From a bacterium (lineage in GTDB: Bacteria > Auribacterota > UBA3054), in the NCBI GenBank assembly GCA_017963805.1, contig JAGCTE010000034.1, positions 1 to 61,240 of the forward strand: a stretch of DNA of 61,240 nucleotides, in the 5' to 3' direction. The translations under genes and the position numbers were made by a program. Under the pieces are notes generated by a model that was not told the origin of the DNA, searched no databases, and saw only the letters and a list, made by a program, of their open reading frames with translations. Positions 45,050-53,251 of the stretch are shown piece after piece. Within the stretch, counting starts at the first letter, position 1. The number at the start of each line of letters is the position of its first letter.

Positions 45050-47159
45050 GCGCCAAAAGCGCCAGGACAAGGATCACAGCGCAGGAGGCCGGTTCGGGGA
45101 CCATTTCGTCCACGCCGGAGACGCAGAGCGCGAAGGCCTGGGGTCCTTCCATGATGCTGACGCCGCTAACCCTGATTTCTATGCTGCTGCCAGCGGCGAA
45201 GTCGCCGACCTGGCAGCGCTCTATGTTGTTTATGTGATCGTTGGACTCGCTTAGCCCGCCGGAATAATATTCGTTTTCGCCGTCGCTCACGATGATGTCA
45301 AGGTCGTTGACCAGGGCTAGCTCCGAGCCTACCGTGCCGGGGACGTCTGTCCAGCAAAGCGTCGCGGAAACAGGGCCCTCGCTTTCCTTGGTGAAGAAAT
45401 AGGAAACGGTCTTCCCGGTTTCTTCAATCGTGCCTTCCATGGCGAACAGTTCGCCGCAGGAGGGATCAAGGCTCTCATTAAGGTTGACATGTCCGAAACC
45501 GTTCACGCAGTTGGGTGTGACTTCCGGGATCTCGGTGCGGTTGGTGAACTGCCCCTTGCCCATATTTCTGGCGCCGTTGATCAGAACAGCTTTAATGAGC
45601 GCGGAGGACGGGGAGGCGATGGCGGTGTTTTCTTTGAGATACTGCAGGATGCAGGCGGCTGAACCGGTGGTCAGGGGCGAGGCCATGGAGGTGCCGTGAT
45701 CGTATTTGTAGTAAGATTTCCTCTCTCCCTGGTTGTCGTCGTCGTAGAGGGCTTCCACGGAATAGATCCAGGTGCCGGGCGCCGCGATATCCGGTTTCGC
45801 CCTGCCGTCCTTTGCCGGGCCTCTGCTGGAAAAGCAGGCCATGCCCTGCTGCTTTTTGTTGTTCGGTTCCCCCAGCTTGTCGTTGTAATAGGGGCTGAAG
45901 GGGTCCAGCGCTCTTCCAAGGGCATCGCCGTAGGTCATGGCAAATTCCGGATGATAGCTTTCCGAAGCGCCGACGGTAACAATGTTTTTCCCGACGGCTT
46001 CCAAGGAAAGTGTGCAATTATCCTCGGAGTCGAAATCTAAGTTTTCGTTGCCCGCAGCGAAGAAGAGAAGGAGATCGGGATTTTTTCTGCTCAAAGTGTC
46101 GTAAAATTTCGCTTCGGAATTGTATTCGCCCTTGAAACCTGAGTAGCTGGATCCCCAGCTGTTGTTCATTACGCGTCCGCCGGCGTTGTAAACTTTTGAA
46201 AAATCTTCGTCCGTCAGGTCGACAATGTCATACGAGTCGGTCAGAAAACGTATGAAATACAGGTCCGCGTCCCGGGCCGTTCCGGCGTATTTGCCGTTTT
46301 CATGGGCGCCGGTCCCAGTCGCCGAACCAGCTACATGCGAACCGTGTCCGTGCAAGTCGCGCCAATCCTCGGCTTTGTCGTTGTTTTCAGCCAGGACGCC
46401 TATGACGTTCTTGTTCTGGAAGTCGTCGTGGATAGTGGCAAGGTCGCCGCTGTCCAAACCGGTGTCCGCGACTATCACCATAACGCCCTTTCCGGTATAA
46501 CCGGATTCGTTGGCGGAATCGACATTCATCAGCTCACCGGATCTGGCGACGTCGTTCATGAGTTTCTTTTTAGGCTTGGGTTCGACGGACAGAACGCCGC
46601 TTAATTTTGAAAGATCAGAAACCAGGGAAAGAGGGATCTTCACCTCAACGACGGGAGGATCGTTGTGGAGCAGCTTGAATTCCGCGATGTTTCGCTCTTT
46701 CAAAAATTCCGCTACCGCGTCATAGCTTTCAATGGTTGCAAGGCCCAACAGAACTTTTTCGGAAGCGTCCGTTGACGTGATCCTGTTTTGGAATCCCAAT
46801 GAGACGATCTTGTATTCCGGTTTGTATTCGCCGCAATAAATAAGAGGGAAGATCTCTTCAAGAGTTTTTATCTGATCCTTGCTGGCCAGGAAGATGTAGG
46901 CGTTGGGAGGAATGAGGCCGATCTTCTTCAAGCCGAGCGCGGCTATTTCCTGCATATCCGCCGCGCTGAAATTGCGTTCCGGCTGCACGATGAACTGGTA
47001 TTGGCCCTCGGCGGTGGGGGAGGATCCGATCGTTTCAGTGCCGGCGATTTTAGGCGAAGACGGATCGATCACGGCGTTGGCGAGCCTGATCAGCCCGGGG
47101 TCAGCTGAAAGGGGAACAGAAAGAGAGTAAAGCAGGAGAATGACAAAAAGTTTTTTCAT
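45018..47159 (-). CDS. PEP-CTERM subtilisin-like protease (copy A)
   Basis: 713 residues. Signal peptide (1-19), propeptide-like region to about 205, then an S8 peptidase domain with D232 (VADTGLDSG), H272 (GHGSHVAG), oxyanion N371 (AAGNEN) and S491 (HGTSMASP). A beta-sandwich follows at about 570-690, resembling the KP-43-type P-domain (LVNDLDIIVSDGENE; GPQAFALCVSG). It ends in VPEPASCAVILVLALLALRR, a PEP-CTERM tail. The catalytic triad is intact. Predicted to be exported, cleaved and anchored or released by an exosortase pathway. It is a tandem copy of the next gene upstream, only four bases apart. Its 3' end overlaps priA. Confidence 0.92.
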   Translation of the reverse strand: MKKLFVILLLYSLSVPLSADPGLIRLANAVIDPSSPKIAGTETIGSSPTAEGQYQFIVQPERNFSAADMQEIAALGLKKIGLIPPNAYIFLASKDQIKTLEEIFPLIYCGEYKPEYKIVSLGFQNRITSTDASEKVLLGLATIESYDAVAEFLKERNIAEFKLLHNDPPVVEVKIPLSLVSDLSKLSGVLSVEPKPKKKLMNDVARSGELMNVDSANESGYTGKGVMVIVADTGLDSGDLATIHDDFQNKNVIGVLAENNDKAEDWRDLHGHGSHVAGSATGTGAHENGKYAGTARDADLYFIRFLTDSYDIVDLTDEDFSKVYNAGGRVMNNSWGSSYSGFKGEYNSEAKFYDTLSRKNPDLLLFFAAGNENLDFDSEDNCTLSLEAVGKNIVTVGASESYHPEFAMTYGDALGRALDPFSPYYNDKLGEPNNKKQQGMACFSSRGPAKDGRAKPDIAAPGTWIYSVEALYDDDNQGERKSYYKYDHGTSMASPLTTGSAACILQYLKENTAIASPSSALIKAVLINGARNMGKGQFTNRTEIPEVTPNCVNGFGHVNLNESLDPSCGELFAMEGTIEETGKTVSYFFTKESEGPVSATLCWTDVPGTVGSELALVNDLDIIVSDGENEYYSGGLSESNDHINNIERCQVGDFAAGSSIEIRVSGVSIMEGPQAFALCVSGVDEMVPEPASCAVILVLALLALRRDRRRLGI

Positions 47160-47163
47160 AAGT

Positions 47164-49287
47164 TTATTTCGTCTTTTTAAAAATTAGCAACGCGAAAAGG
47201 AAAGCCGCGAAGGCGAGAGCCGGTTCCGGGACGGCGTCGTTCACGCCGGAAACGCAGAGCGCGAACGCCTGCGGGCCTTCCATAAGGTTGTAGCCTGAAA
47301 CTTTCACTTCTATGCGGCTGCCGGCGGGGAAGTCATTGATCTGGCAGCGCTCGCAGTTGTTCAGATGGTCGCTCGGAGTTTCTTTCCCGCTGGCAAAGTA
47401 TTCGTTCTCGCCGTCGCTCACGCTGATGTCAAGGTCGTTTACCAGGGCCAAAGCGGCGCCCACCGTGCCGGGGACGTCCGTCCAGCAAAGCGTGGCGGAA
47501 ACAGGGCCGTCGCTTTCCTTGGTGAAGGAGTAGGAAACGCTCTTTCCGGTTTCTTCGATCACGCCTTCCGTGACGAACAGTTCGCCGCAGGAGGGGTTGA
47601 GGCTTTCGTAAAGGTTGACGTGCCCGAAGCCGTTGACATGGTTGGGAGTTTCGCCGGGGATCTCAACGGCGTTGTCGAACTGCCCGTTGCCCATGCTTCT
47701 GGCGCCGTTTATCAGAACGGCTTTCACAAGCGCCGAGGAGGGGGAGGAAAATTTTTTGGCTTCCTTCAGGAACTGCACTATGTCGGCGCAGGCCCCGGCG
47801 GTCAGGGGCGAGGCCATGGAGGTGCCGAACTTGTAAGTGTAGTAGGATTTTCTTTCCCCGTCGTTGCTGTCGTCGTAAAGGGACTCCGTGGAATAGATCC
47901 AGGTGCCGGGCGCTACGATGTCCGGTTTGGCGCGGCCGTCCTTGGCGGGGCCGCGGCTTGAGAAGCAGGCCATGCCCTGCTGCGTTTTGTTGTTCGGCTC
48001 GGCGGGCTGGTCGTAGAAATAGGGGTCGTCGATGTCAATGTCGTCGAAAAGCATGCCGTAGTAGTAGTAGGAGAGCTCCGGGCGGTAGTTTTCCGAGGCG
48101 CCCACTGTCAGGCAGTTCTTGGTGACGCCCTCGTAGGAAAGGCTGAAATTGTCCTCCAGATCGATCTTGCAGTTTTCGTTCCCGGCGGCGAAGATCAAAA
48201 GCAGATCGGGATACTGCCTTGAAATGGTGTCGTAACGCTGCGCTTCGGCATTATATTCGCCCCCGTAATTCCAGGATGACGAGCCCCAGCTGTTGTTCAT
48301 GACGCGGCCCCCGGCGGCGTAGGCTCTCTCAATGTCGCCGTCGGTAATGTCTTCCAGATAACTGGAACTGTCGCCGAGGCAGATGAAGTAGAGGTCGGCC
48401 TCCGGGGCCATGCCGGCGTAATCCCCGTGATAATGCGCTCCGGTCCCGACGGCGGATCCCGCCACGTGCGTCCCGTGGCCCTGGATGTCGCTCCAGTCGG
48501 TCCTTTCCGTGTTCAGTTCGCCGATCGCGCCGATGACCGTTTTGTCCTTGAAGTCGTCGTGGATGTTCTCGAGGTCTCCGCTGTCCAGACCCGTATCGGA
48601 AACGATCACCATCGTGCCTTTCCCGGTGTAGCCTGATTCGTTGGCTTTTTCAACGTTCATGAGGCCAACGGTTCTGGCCACCTCGTTCATGATTTTTTTC
48701 ACCGGCTTCGGCCAGACGCTCAAAATTTCGCTTTTAAGAGCGAGCTTGGAAAATAGCGAAGGCGGAATCACCGCCTCGACAACGGGAGGATCGTTGTAAA
48801 GCAGTTTGAATTCCGCAACGTTTTGGCCCTTCAAAAATTCCGCCACGGCGTCGTAACAGTCCGCTGCCGCAAGCCCGATCAGCGCTTTTTCCGGCTCGGC
48901 TGCCGAATTTGTTTTTTTCCGGACCGAAAGCGGGACCTTGTATTCCGGCTTGTATTCGCCGACAAACAGAAGCGGGAAATTTTCGCCCAGCTCCTTTATC
49001 TGCGCGCTGCTTGCGAGGAAAATATAGGCGTTCGGCGGAACGGTCCCCACCTTGACGAGACCTAGTTCTTTTATTTCCCCGAGTTCCGCGGAAGTAAAAT
49101 TCTTTTCCGGCTGCGCGATGAACAGGTACCGGCCCTCCTTGGCGGGGGAGGCTTCGAGCGTGCCCGCGCCGGCAATTTCCGGCCGCGAGGGATCGATCAC
49201 GCCGTTAGCTAACTTTATAAGCCCGGGATCGGCCGGAAGGCTTAGGCTGGAAATTAAAAACAGAAGAGCAAAAGCCCCTTTTTTCAT
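47164..49287 (-). CDS. PEP-CTERM subtilisin-like protease (copy B)
   Basis: 707 residues, clearly a duplicate of copy A along the whole length: DPGLIKLANGVIDPS, NAYIFLAS, and the same proteolytic and C-terminal domains. Triad D231, H271, S490, with N370. Differences cluster in the propeptide near 110-135, in the loop near 300-320 and in a 405-430 insert (YYYYGMLFDD IDID region) rich in Tyr and Asp, which could alter specificity. It ends VPEPALAFAAFLFALLIFKK, again a PEP-CTERM tail. A GAGGAA ribosome site precedes the ATG. The two copies form an operon. The 56 bases before it show no convincing promoter. Confidence 0.92.
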   Translation of the reverse strand: MKKGAFALLFLISSLSLPADPGLIKLANGVIDPSRPEIAGAGTLEASPAKEGRYLFIAQPEKNFTSAELGEIKELGLVKVGTVPPNAYIFLASSAQIKELGENFPLLFVGEYKPEYKVPLSVRKKTNSAAEPEKALIGLAAADCYDAVAEFLKGQNVAEFKLLYNDPPVVEAVIPPSLFSKLALKSEILSVWPKPVKKIMNEVARTVGLMNVEKANESGYTGKGTMVIVSDTGLDSGDLENIHDDFKDKTVIGAIGELNTERTDWSDIQGHGTHVAGSAVGTGAHYHGDYAGMAPEADLYFICLGDSSSYLEDITDGDIERAYAAGGRVMNNSWGSSSWNYGGEYNAEAQRYDTISRQYPDLLLIFAAGNENCKIDLEDNFSLSYEGVTKNCLTVGASENYRPELSYYYYGMLFDDIDIDDPYFYDQPAEPNNKTQQGMACFSSRGPAKDGRAKPDIVAPGTWIYSTESLYDDSNDGERKSYYTYKFGTSMASPLTAGACADIVQFLKEAKKFSSPSSALVKAVLINGARSMGNGQFDNAVEIPGETPNHVNGFGHVNLYESLNPSCGELFVTEGVIEETGKSVSYSFTKESDGPVSATLCWTDVPGTVGAALALVNDLDISVSDGENEYFASGKETPSDHLNNCERCQINDFPAGSRIEVKVSGYNLMEGPQAFALCVSGVNDAVPEPALAFAAFLFALLIFKKTK

Positions 49288-49343
49288 AGCGATTTTCCTC
49301 GTTGATTAAATGTTTATTGTTATCTTCATTTTGAAAAACTATA

Positions 49344-50498
49344 CTAAAATTTAAAGATGTTCCTTAGATCTTTAAGGGGAACGACCCACAATTTTCCCTT
49401 CAAAGGATAAGCTTCCTTGACAGGCGCCGCTACATAGGCGGCATCGGGTCTTATCGCGTCCAAGGCCGAATATGTTCCTTTTTGCACAACCGGGGAACCG
49501 GAAACTTTGCATTCCACCGCGACAGTCTTGTTTTTATTTTTAATTATGAAATCAATTTCCGCGCCGCTGCTAGTTCTGTAAAAAGAAATGTCGGCATGCG
49601 GAAAGTTTCCCCTGAGGTTGGAAAGCACCATCTGTTCCCACAAACTTCCGACACATGGATGAGAGAAAGCGTCATCAAAAGAGGACAGCCCCAAAAGGGA
49701 ACAGGCGATACCGGTGTCGCAGATATAGACTTTGGGCGATTTGACAAGGCGTTTGCCAAGATTGTTCAGATAGGGAGGAACGACATCAAGCATAAAGGTC
49801 TCTTTCAAAAGATCAATGTAGCGTCTGATAGTCGCGTCCGATACGCCTAAAGACGAAGCTAGTCTGGAATAATTAACTATCTGCGCATTGTTATACGCCA
49901 ACATGCGCCAAAGTCTGCGCATGGTTTCCGGCACGAATTCGCGCCAAAAGGAAAGGTCGCGCTCGAGAAAAGTTTGTATGAACGATTCCAGCCAGTCGAA
50001 ACACGCCGCGTCGCTTTCTGCCAAAATTGCCCGCGGGAAACCTCCCCTTAGAAAGTATTTTTTCCAATCGCTATCACTCAGCTCGTCAAAAAGGAAAGGG
50101 GTCAGCGTTTCGTATCGGATCCTTCCGGCGAGCGTTTCCGCGCTCTGCTTTAAAAGGTCGCGGGAAGCGGAGCCAAGTATCAGAAAATGTCCCATGCCTC
50201 CCCAGTCGTCGCAGAGCGATCTCAATATTGGAAAAAGATCTGGCTTTCGCTGAATCTCGTCAAGGCAAACGAGTTTATCTTTCTTGCTTTCAAGGTACAG
50301 CTCCGGATCGTTAAGTTTCGCTAGATCCGAAGGCCGTTCAAGATCGAGGTAGAGCGCGTTAGGATTGCTTTCGATCAGTTTGCGCGCAAGCGTTGATTTG
50401 CCGCATTGCCTTGGCCCGATAAGAGCAACTACAGGATTCCTTTTAAGCCCTAGAAGCACAGAGCTTTCGCAATTTCTGGGCAAGTATTTTTCTTTCAT
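49344..50498 (-). CDS. AAA_14/DUF4143 ATPase
   Basis: 384 residues. Walker A GPRQCGKSTLARKL near residue 28 and Walker B LVCLDEIQRKPDLF near 75. GSASRDLL, a winged-helix (SSLGVSDATIRRYIDLL) and a C-terminal PD-(D/E)xK-like DUF4143 domain with EIDFIIK and VAVECK follow. These proteins are common as solitary, variable-copy genes in gut and anaerobic bacteria and have no proven role; a nuclease-like defence or archival function is discussed only by analogy. It has its own promoter. The gene is more AT-rich than the housekeeping genes. Confidence 0.9.
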   Translation of the reverse strand: MKEKYLPRNCESSVLLGLKRNPVVALIGPRQCGKSTLARKLIESNPNALYLDLERPSDLAKLNDPELYLESKKDKLVCLDEIQRKPDLFPILRSLCDDWGGMGHFLILGSASRDLLKQSAETLAGRIRYETLTPFLFDELSDSDWKKYFLRGGFPRAILAESDAACFDWLESFIQTFLERDLSFWREFVPETMRRLWRMLAYNNAQIVNYSRLASSLGVSDATIRRYIDLLKETFMLDVVPPYLNNLGKRLVKSPKVYICDTGIACSLLGLSSFDDAFSHPCVGSLWEQMVLSNLRGNFPHADISFYRTSSGAEIDFIIKNKNKTVAVECKVSGSPVVQKGTYSALDAIRPDAAYVAAPVKEAYPLKGKLWVVPLKDLRNIFKF

Positions 50499-50542
50499 GT
50501 TAACCTTGCAAATTCGACTTTTACTGTCAAATTTACAAAGAT

Positions 50543-50571
50543 ATTATATGAGCTTTTAGTTTCAAAGTCAA
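50543..50571 (-). promoter_or_regulatory. Promoter of the AAA_14/DUF4143 gene
   Basis: Minus-strand TTGACT (50571-50566), 17 bases, TATAAT (50548-50543), giving a leader of about 38 bases before the ATG. Confidence 0.8.
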
Positions 50572-50610
50572 GGCGTATTGAAACCCGTCGATTGGAAAAA
50601 AGCCTCGAAT

Positions 50611-51597
50611 TTATTCTGTAAAAAGGATCTCGTTCTCTTTCGCCGTGGCGTAGGAGAGGGGCACCTTTCCCTCTAAGGCCGGACGGTCCACGATGAAGGT
50701 TGGGACGGCTATGCCTGAAAGCTTTTCCCTAAGTTCCTTCATGATCTTAATGCCGGTTTCCAAGGGCGTCCAGAAATGTTCGGTACCTGGGATCTTGTCG
50801 CACTGGAAAAGGTAATAGGGCCTGACGCTGTTTTGGATGAGCAGGCGGAAAAGCTTTTCCAGAACGCGGGAATCGTCGTTTACGCCTTTTAGAAGGACGG
50901 TCTGGTTGTTGACTGGGAATCCGGCGTCCACCAGATTTTTAAGCGCTTCGCAGGCTTCGGGAGTAACTTCCACTGGATGGTTGAAGTGTGTCTGGATCCA
51001 GATGGGGGAATATGCTTTCAGTTTTTGGCATAAGTCTTTCGTCACCCGCATGGGGAAAGTGACAGGCATCCTGGTGCCGATGCGCAGTACTTTTATGCCC
51101 TGGAGTTTGAAAGCGGAGACGATCTCTATCAGCTCTTCGTCGGGAAGCGTCAGGGGATCGCCGCCAGAAATGATGATCTCCTCGATCTCAGTGTGGGACT
51201 TCAGAAAATCCAGGACTTTGGGCAGGGTTTCGCGCCAATTGGCGGCCTTGCCTTCCATTATCTGCCACCTTCTGGTGCAGTGGCGGCAGCGGGAGGCGCA
51301 GTTTAAGGTCGCGGTGTAGACGGCCCGGTCGGGGTAGCGTCTGATGAGGCCGGGGACCGGCATGAATTTCTCTTCCTCCAAGGGATCGCAGTCATTTTTG
51401 GCTTCAGCCTCTTCGGGGGAGGGGACGGTCATGGCGAAAATTGGATCGCTGTAATCGGCCTTCTTTATCATCGAAGCGTAATAGGAATTGGTGAACATCT
51501 TAAGCGGGGAGGAGACCGCCTCGAGTTCCGCGGGACAGGTGAGCCCCGCGCACTCGCAAACTTCTTTTACCGACGTTAATCTATTATTAATAATCAT
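50611..51597 (-). CDS. KamA-family radical SAM protein (lysine 2,3-aminomutase-like)
   Basis: 328 residues. Fe-S ligands C100, C104 and C107 in CASRCRHC, then IISGGDPLTL, THFNHPVEVTPEA and VNNQTVLLKGVNDD, with the PLP lysine expected in the C-terminal VDRPALEGKVPLS. Relatives are lysine 2,3-aminomutase and EpmB, which isomerises lysine for EF-P modification. The short length fits EpmB or an orphan KamA-like protein. No efp or epmA gene is present to decide. It is six bases behind the toxin gene and may be read from the toxin-antitoxin promoter. Confidence 0.88.
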   Translation of the reverse strand: MIINNRLTSVKEVCECAGLTCPAELEAVSSPLKMFTNSYYASMIKKADYSDPIFAMTVPSPEEAEAKNDCDPLEEEKFMPVPGLIRRYPDRAVYTATLNCASRCRHCTRRWQIMEGKAANWRETLPKVLDFLKSHTEIEEIIISGGDPLTLPDEELIEIVSAFKLQGIKVLRIGTRMPVTFPMRVTKDLCQKLKAYSPIWIQTHFNHPVEVTPEACEALKNLVDAGFPVNNQTVLLKGVNDDSRVLEKLFRLLIQNSVRPYYLFQCDKIPGTEHFWTPLETGIKIMKELREKLSGIAVPTFIVDRPALEGKVPLSYATAKENEILFTE

Positions 51598-51603
51598 TTT
51601 TCA

Positions 51604-51873
51604 TTAGTACTTTTCAAGGATATCATGATGCCCGACATCCAATAAAATAATCATTTCAGTGCCTTCAAAATACCAAATAATACGAATGTCCATGTTGACA
51701 CTACATTCGTATAGATCCTTAGTGCCCTTCAAACGCTTGGTACGCAAAGATGGATGAAGAGGATTGGCAACGAGAAAAACAATTTTGTTTTTCAGCTGTT
51801 TCTTCTCTTTGTCATTGAGAGTTTGATAGTGCTTAAGAAATCTCTCTGTGTATGTAATTTTGTAAGGCATCAA
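51604..51873 (-). CDS. RelE/ParE-superfamily toxin
   Basis: 89 residues with the small RelE-like fold: YKITYTERFLKHYQTL at the start, KKQLKNKIVFLVANPLHPSLRTKRLKG in the middle and IRIIWYFEG, then DVGHHDILEKY at the end. The arginines and the C-terminal His-Asp fit mRNA-interferase-type toxins (YafQ/HigB-like). Its start overlaps the antitoxin stop by four bases, the normal arrangement for a type II pair. The likely product cleaves mRNA at the ribosome when free of its antitoxin. Confidence 0.85.
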   Translation of the reverse strand: MMPYKITYTERFLKHYQTLNDKEKKQLKNKIVFLVANPLHPSLRTKRLKGTKDLYECSVNMDIRIIWYFEGTEMIILLDVGHHDILEKY

Positions 51874-52130
51874 CGTTGATCCAATTTTTCAAAGAGTGCA
51901 TCCAGATCGTCGAAAACAGGTTGCTTGCCTGAAGCGATCTTTTCTTTAATACCGTACACTTCTTTTTTTAACTCTTCAACGTAGCTTTTGGGATAAACGC
52001 TGACGGGGATCATGTAGATTACGCCGTTCTTTTCCGAGATGTCGATCTCGTCTCCCTCGGAAAGCCCGAGCTTGTTGACGATGTCCTTCGGAATGGTGAT
52101 CTGAGATTTTTGTTTGAATTTCGTGAGCAT
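51870..52130 (-). CDS. AbrB/MazE-type antitoxin
   Basis: 86 residues. The N-terminal swapped-hairpin DNA-binding domain reads KFKQKSQITIPKDIVNKLGL, then SEGDEIDI. The C-terminal half, KEVYGIKEKIASGKQPVFDD, is the toxin-binding tail. It would neutralise the RelE-like toxin and repress its own promoter. An AbrB-type antitoxin paired with a RelE-type toxin is a mixed but known combination. Confidence 0.87.
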   Translation of the reverse strand: MLTKFKQKSQITIPKDIVNKLGLSEGDEIDISEKNGVIYMIPVSVYPKSYVEELKKEVYGIKEKIASGKQPVFDDLDALFEKLDQR

Positions 52131-52154
52131 ATGGCCTCTTGAGTGAAGTTGGAA

Positions 52155-52170
52155 TTTCTAACTTTCTAAC
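52155..52170 (-). repeat. Tandem 8-bp repeat, probable antitoxin operator
   Basis: Two perfect head-to-tail copies of GTTAGAAA on the minus strand (52170-52163 and 52162-52155). They sit at and just after the predicted transcription start (about 52169) of the toxin-antitoxin pair, where a repressor would act. Confidence 0.6.
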
Positions 52171-52175
52171 TAAAG

Positions 52176-52203
52176 ATTGTAGCATAATTGGGCGAAGAGT
52201 CAA
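52176..52203 (-). promoter_or_regulatory. Promoter of the toxin-antitoxin pair
   Basis: Minus-strand TTGACT (52203-52198), 16 bases, TACAAT (52181-52176) with TG one base upstream of the -10. It is divergent to the pst promoter about 40 bases away. Confidence 0.75.
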
Positions 52204-52243
52204 GTGGAGTGGCTGGGGAGCGGACCTTTGTCTAGTTTGGGAC

Positions 52244-52272
52244 TTGACATTGTGGTGAATGTGTGGTAAACT
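52244..52272 (+). promoter_or_regulatory. Promoter of the pst operon
   Basis: TTGACA (52244-52249), 17 bases, TAAACT (52267-52272). The pstS ATG follows after a leader with AAAGGAG (52303-52309). No clear Pho-box direct repeats were seen. Confidence 0.75.
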
Positions 52273-52316
52273 ATTCGGCGAAAAATGAAAATTAACCTTT
52301 TAAAGGAGAAGAAATC

Positions 52317-53243
52317 ATGAAAAACAACCTGATCAAATCAACTCTGCTTCTGGCTTCATTGCTGCTTTTCGGCTGCGGCGGTGAAGTGGACAAGAACGCC
52401 ACGGTGGCCATCTCTGGCGCCTGGGCGCTTTATCCCATGGCTCAGCGCTGGAAAAGCGAGTATGCCAAGATCCATCCCGAGATCAATTTGGAAGTTTCCG
52501 GCGGCGGCGCAGGCAAAGGCATGACCGACGTTCTGAGTGACCTGGTCGACATCGCCATGGTGTCCAGGGCCGTTTATCCGGAAGAGCTGGAAAAAGGCGC
52601 TGTGCCTTATCCGGTGGCCAAGGACACGGTCGTCGTCGTCATCAACGAAAAGGCTCCCTTCGCTGAGAAGCTTCTGAAGAGAGGCCTCAAGAAGTCCGAG
52701 TTCCAGAAGATCTGGCTCGAGGACAACGCCAGCGCCGAGATCTTCGGGGAAGAGGGCGCTTTGAACGTTTATACGAGAAGCGACGCCTGCGGCGCGGCCG
52801 AGACCTTCGCGGCCTTTTTGGGCAAGAAGCAGGAGAACTTGAAGGGCAGCGGCATCCCCAGCGACCCGGGCGTTCCGGAAGCTGTGAGAGGCGACGTCAG
52901 GGGCATCGGCTACTGCAACCTTAACTACGGCTACGATCCCGAGACCGGCCGTCCCGTCAATGGCGTCCTGACCGTCCCGGTGGACGTCAACGAGAACGGC
53001 GTGGTGGACAAGGATGAAGAGATCACCACCAAGGAATTCTTGATCAGTTCTATCCAGAAGGGCGTCTATCCCGCTCCTCCCGCCAGGGACCTTTACTTCG
53101 TGACGAAGGGCGAACTTAAGCCCGCCGCCAAGGAGTTTTTGCTCTGGACCATGACGGAAGGCCAGAAATACAACGACGCCGTCGGCTACATGTCTCCCAA
53201 CAAGGAGAACCTTGAAAAAGCCATAAACAGCCTCAGGAAGTAA
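52317..53243 (+). CDS. pstS: Phosphate ABC transporter substrate-binding lipoprotein
   Basis: 308 residues. Lipoprotein signal ending LLLFGC (C20), then the phosphate-binding pattern SGAWALYPMAQRW and SGGGAGKGMTDVLSDLVDIAMVSR. A canonical EF-hand-type loop, D223-V-N-E-N-G-V-V-D-K-D-E234, lies inside the C-terminal half, suggesting a structural calcium; similar loops occur in some PstS-like proteins of Bacteroidetes. The gene opens a pstSCAB operon. Confidence 0.92.
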   Translation: MKNNLIKSTLLLASLLLFGCGGEVDKNATVAISGAWALYPMAQRWKSEYAKIHPEINLEVSGGGAGKGMTDVLSDLVDIAMVSRAVYPEELEKGAVPYPVAKDTVVVVINEKAPFAEKLLKRGLKKSEFQKIWLEDNASAEIFGEEGALNVYTRSDACGAAETFAAFLGKKQENLKGSGIPSDPGVPEAVRGDVRGIGYCNLNYGYDPETGRPVNGVLTVPVDVNENGVVDKDEEITTKEFLISSIQKGVYPAPPARDLYFVTKGELKPAAKEFLLWTMTEGQKYNDAVGYMSPNKENLEKAINSLRK

Positions 53244-53251
53244 CGCTTTAT

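Noticed and set aside
49288..49343. Promoter for the protease pair
   Set aside because: Only weak, poorly spaced AT-rich matches; read-through from the AAA_14 gene is equally possible.
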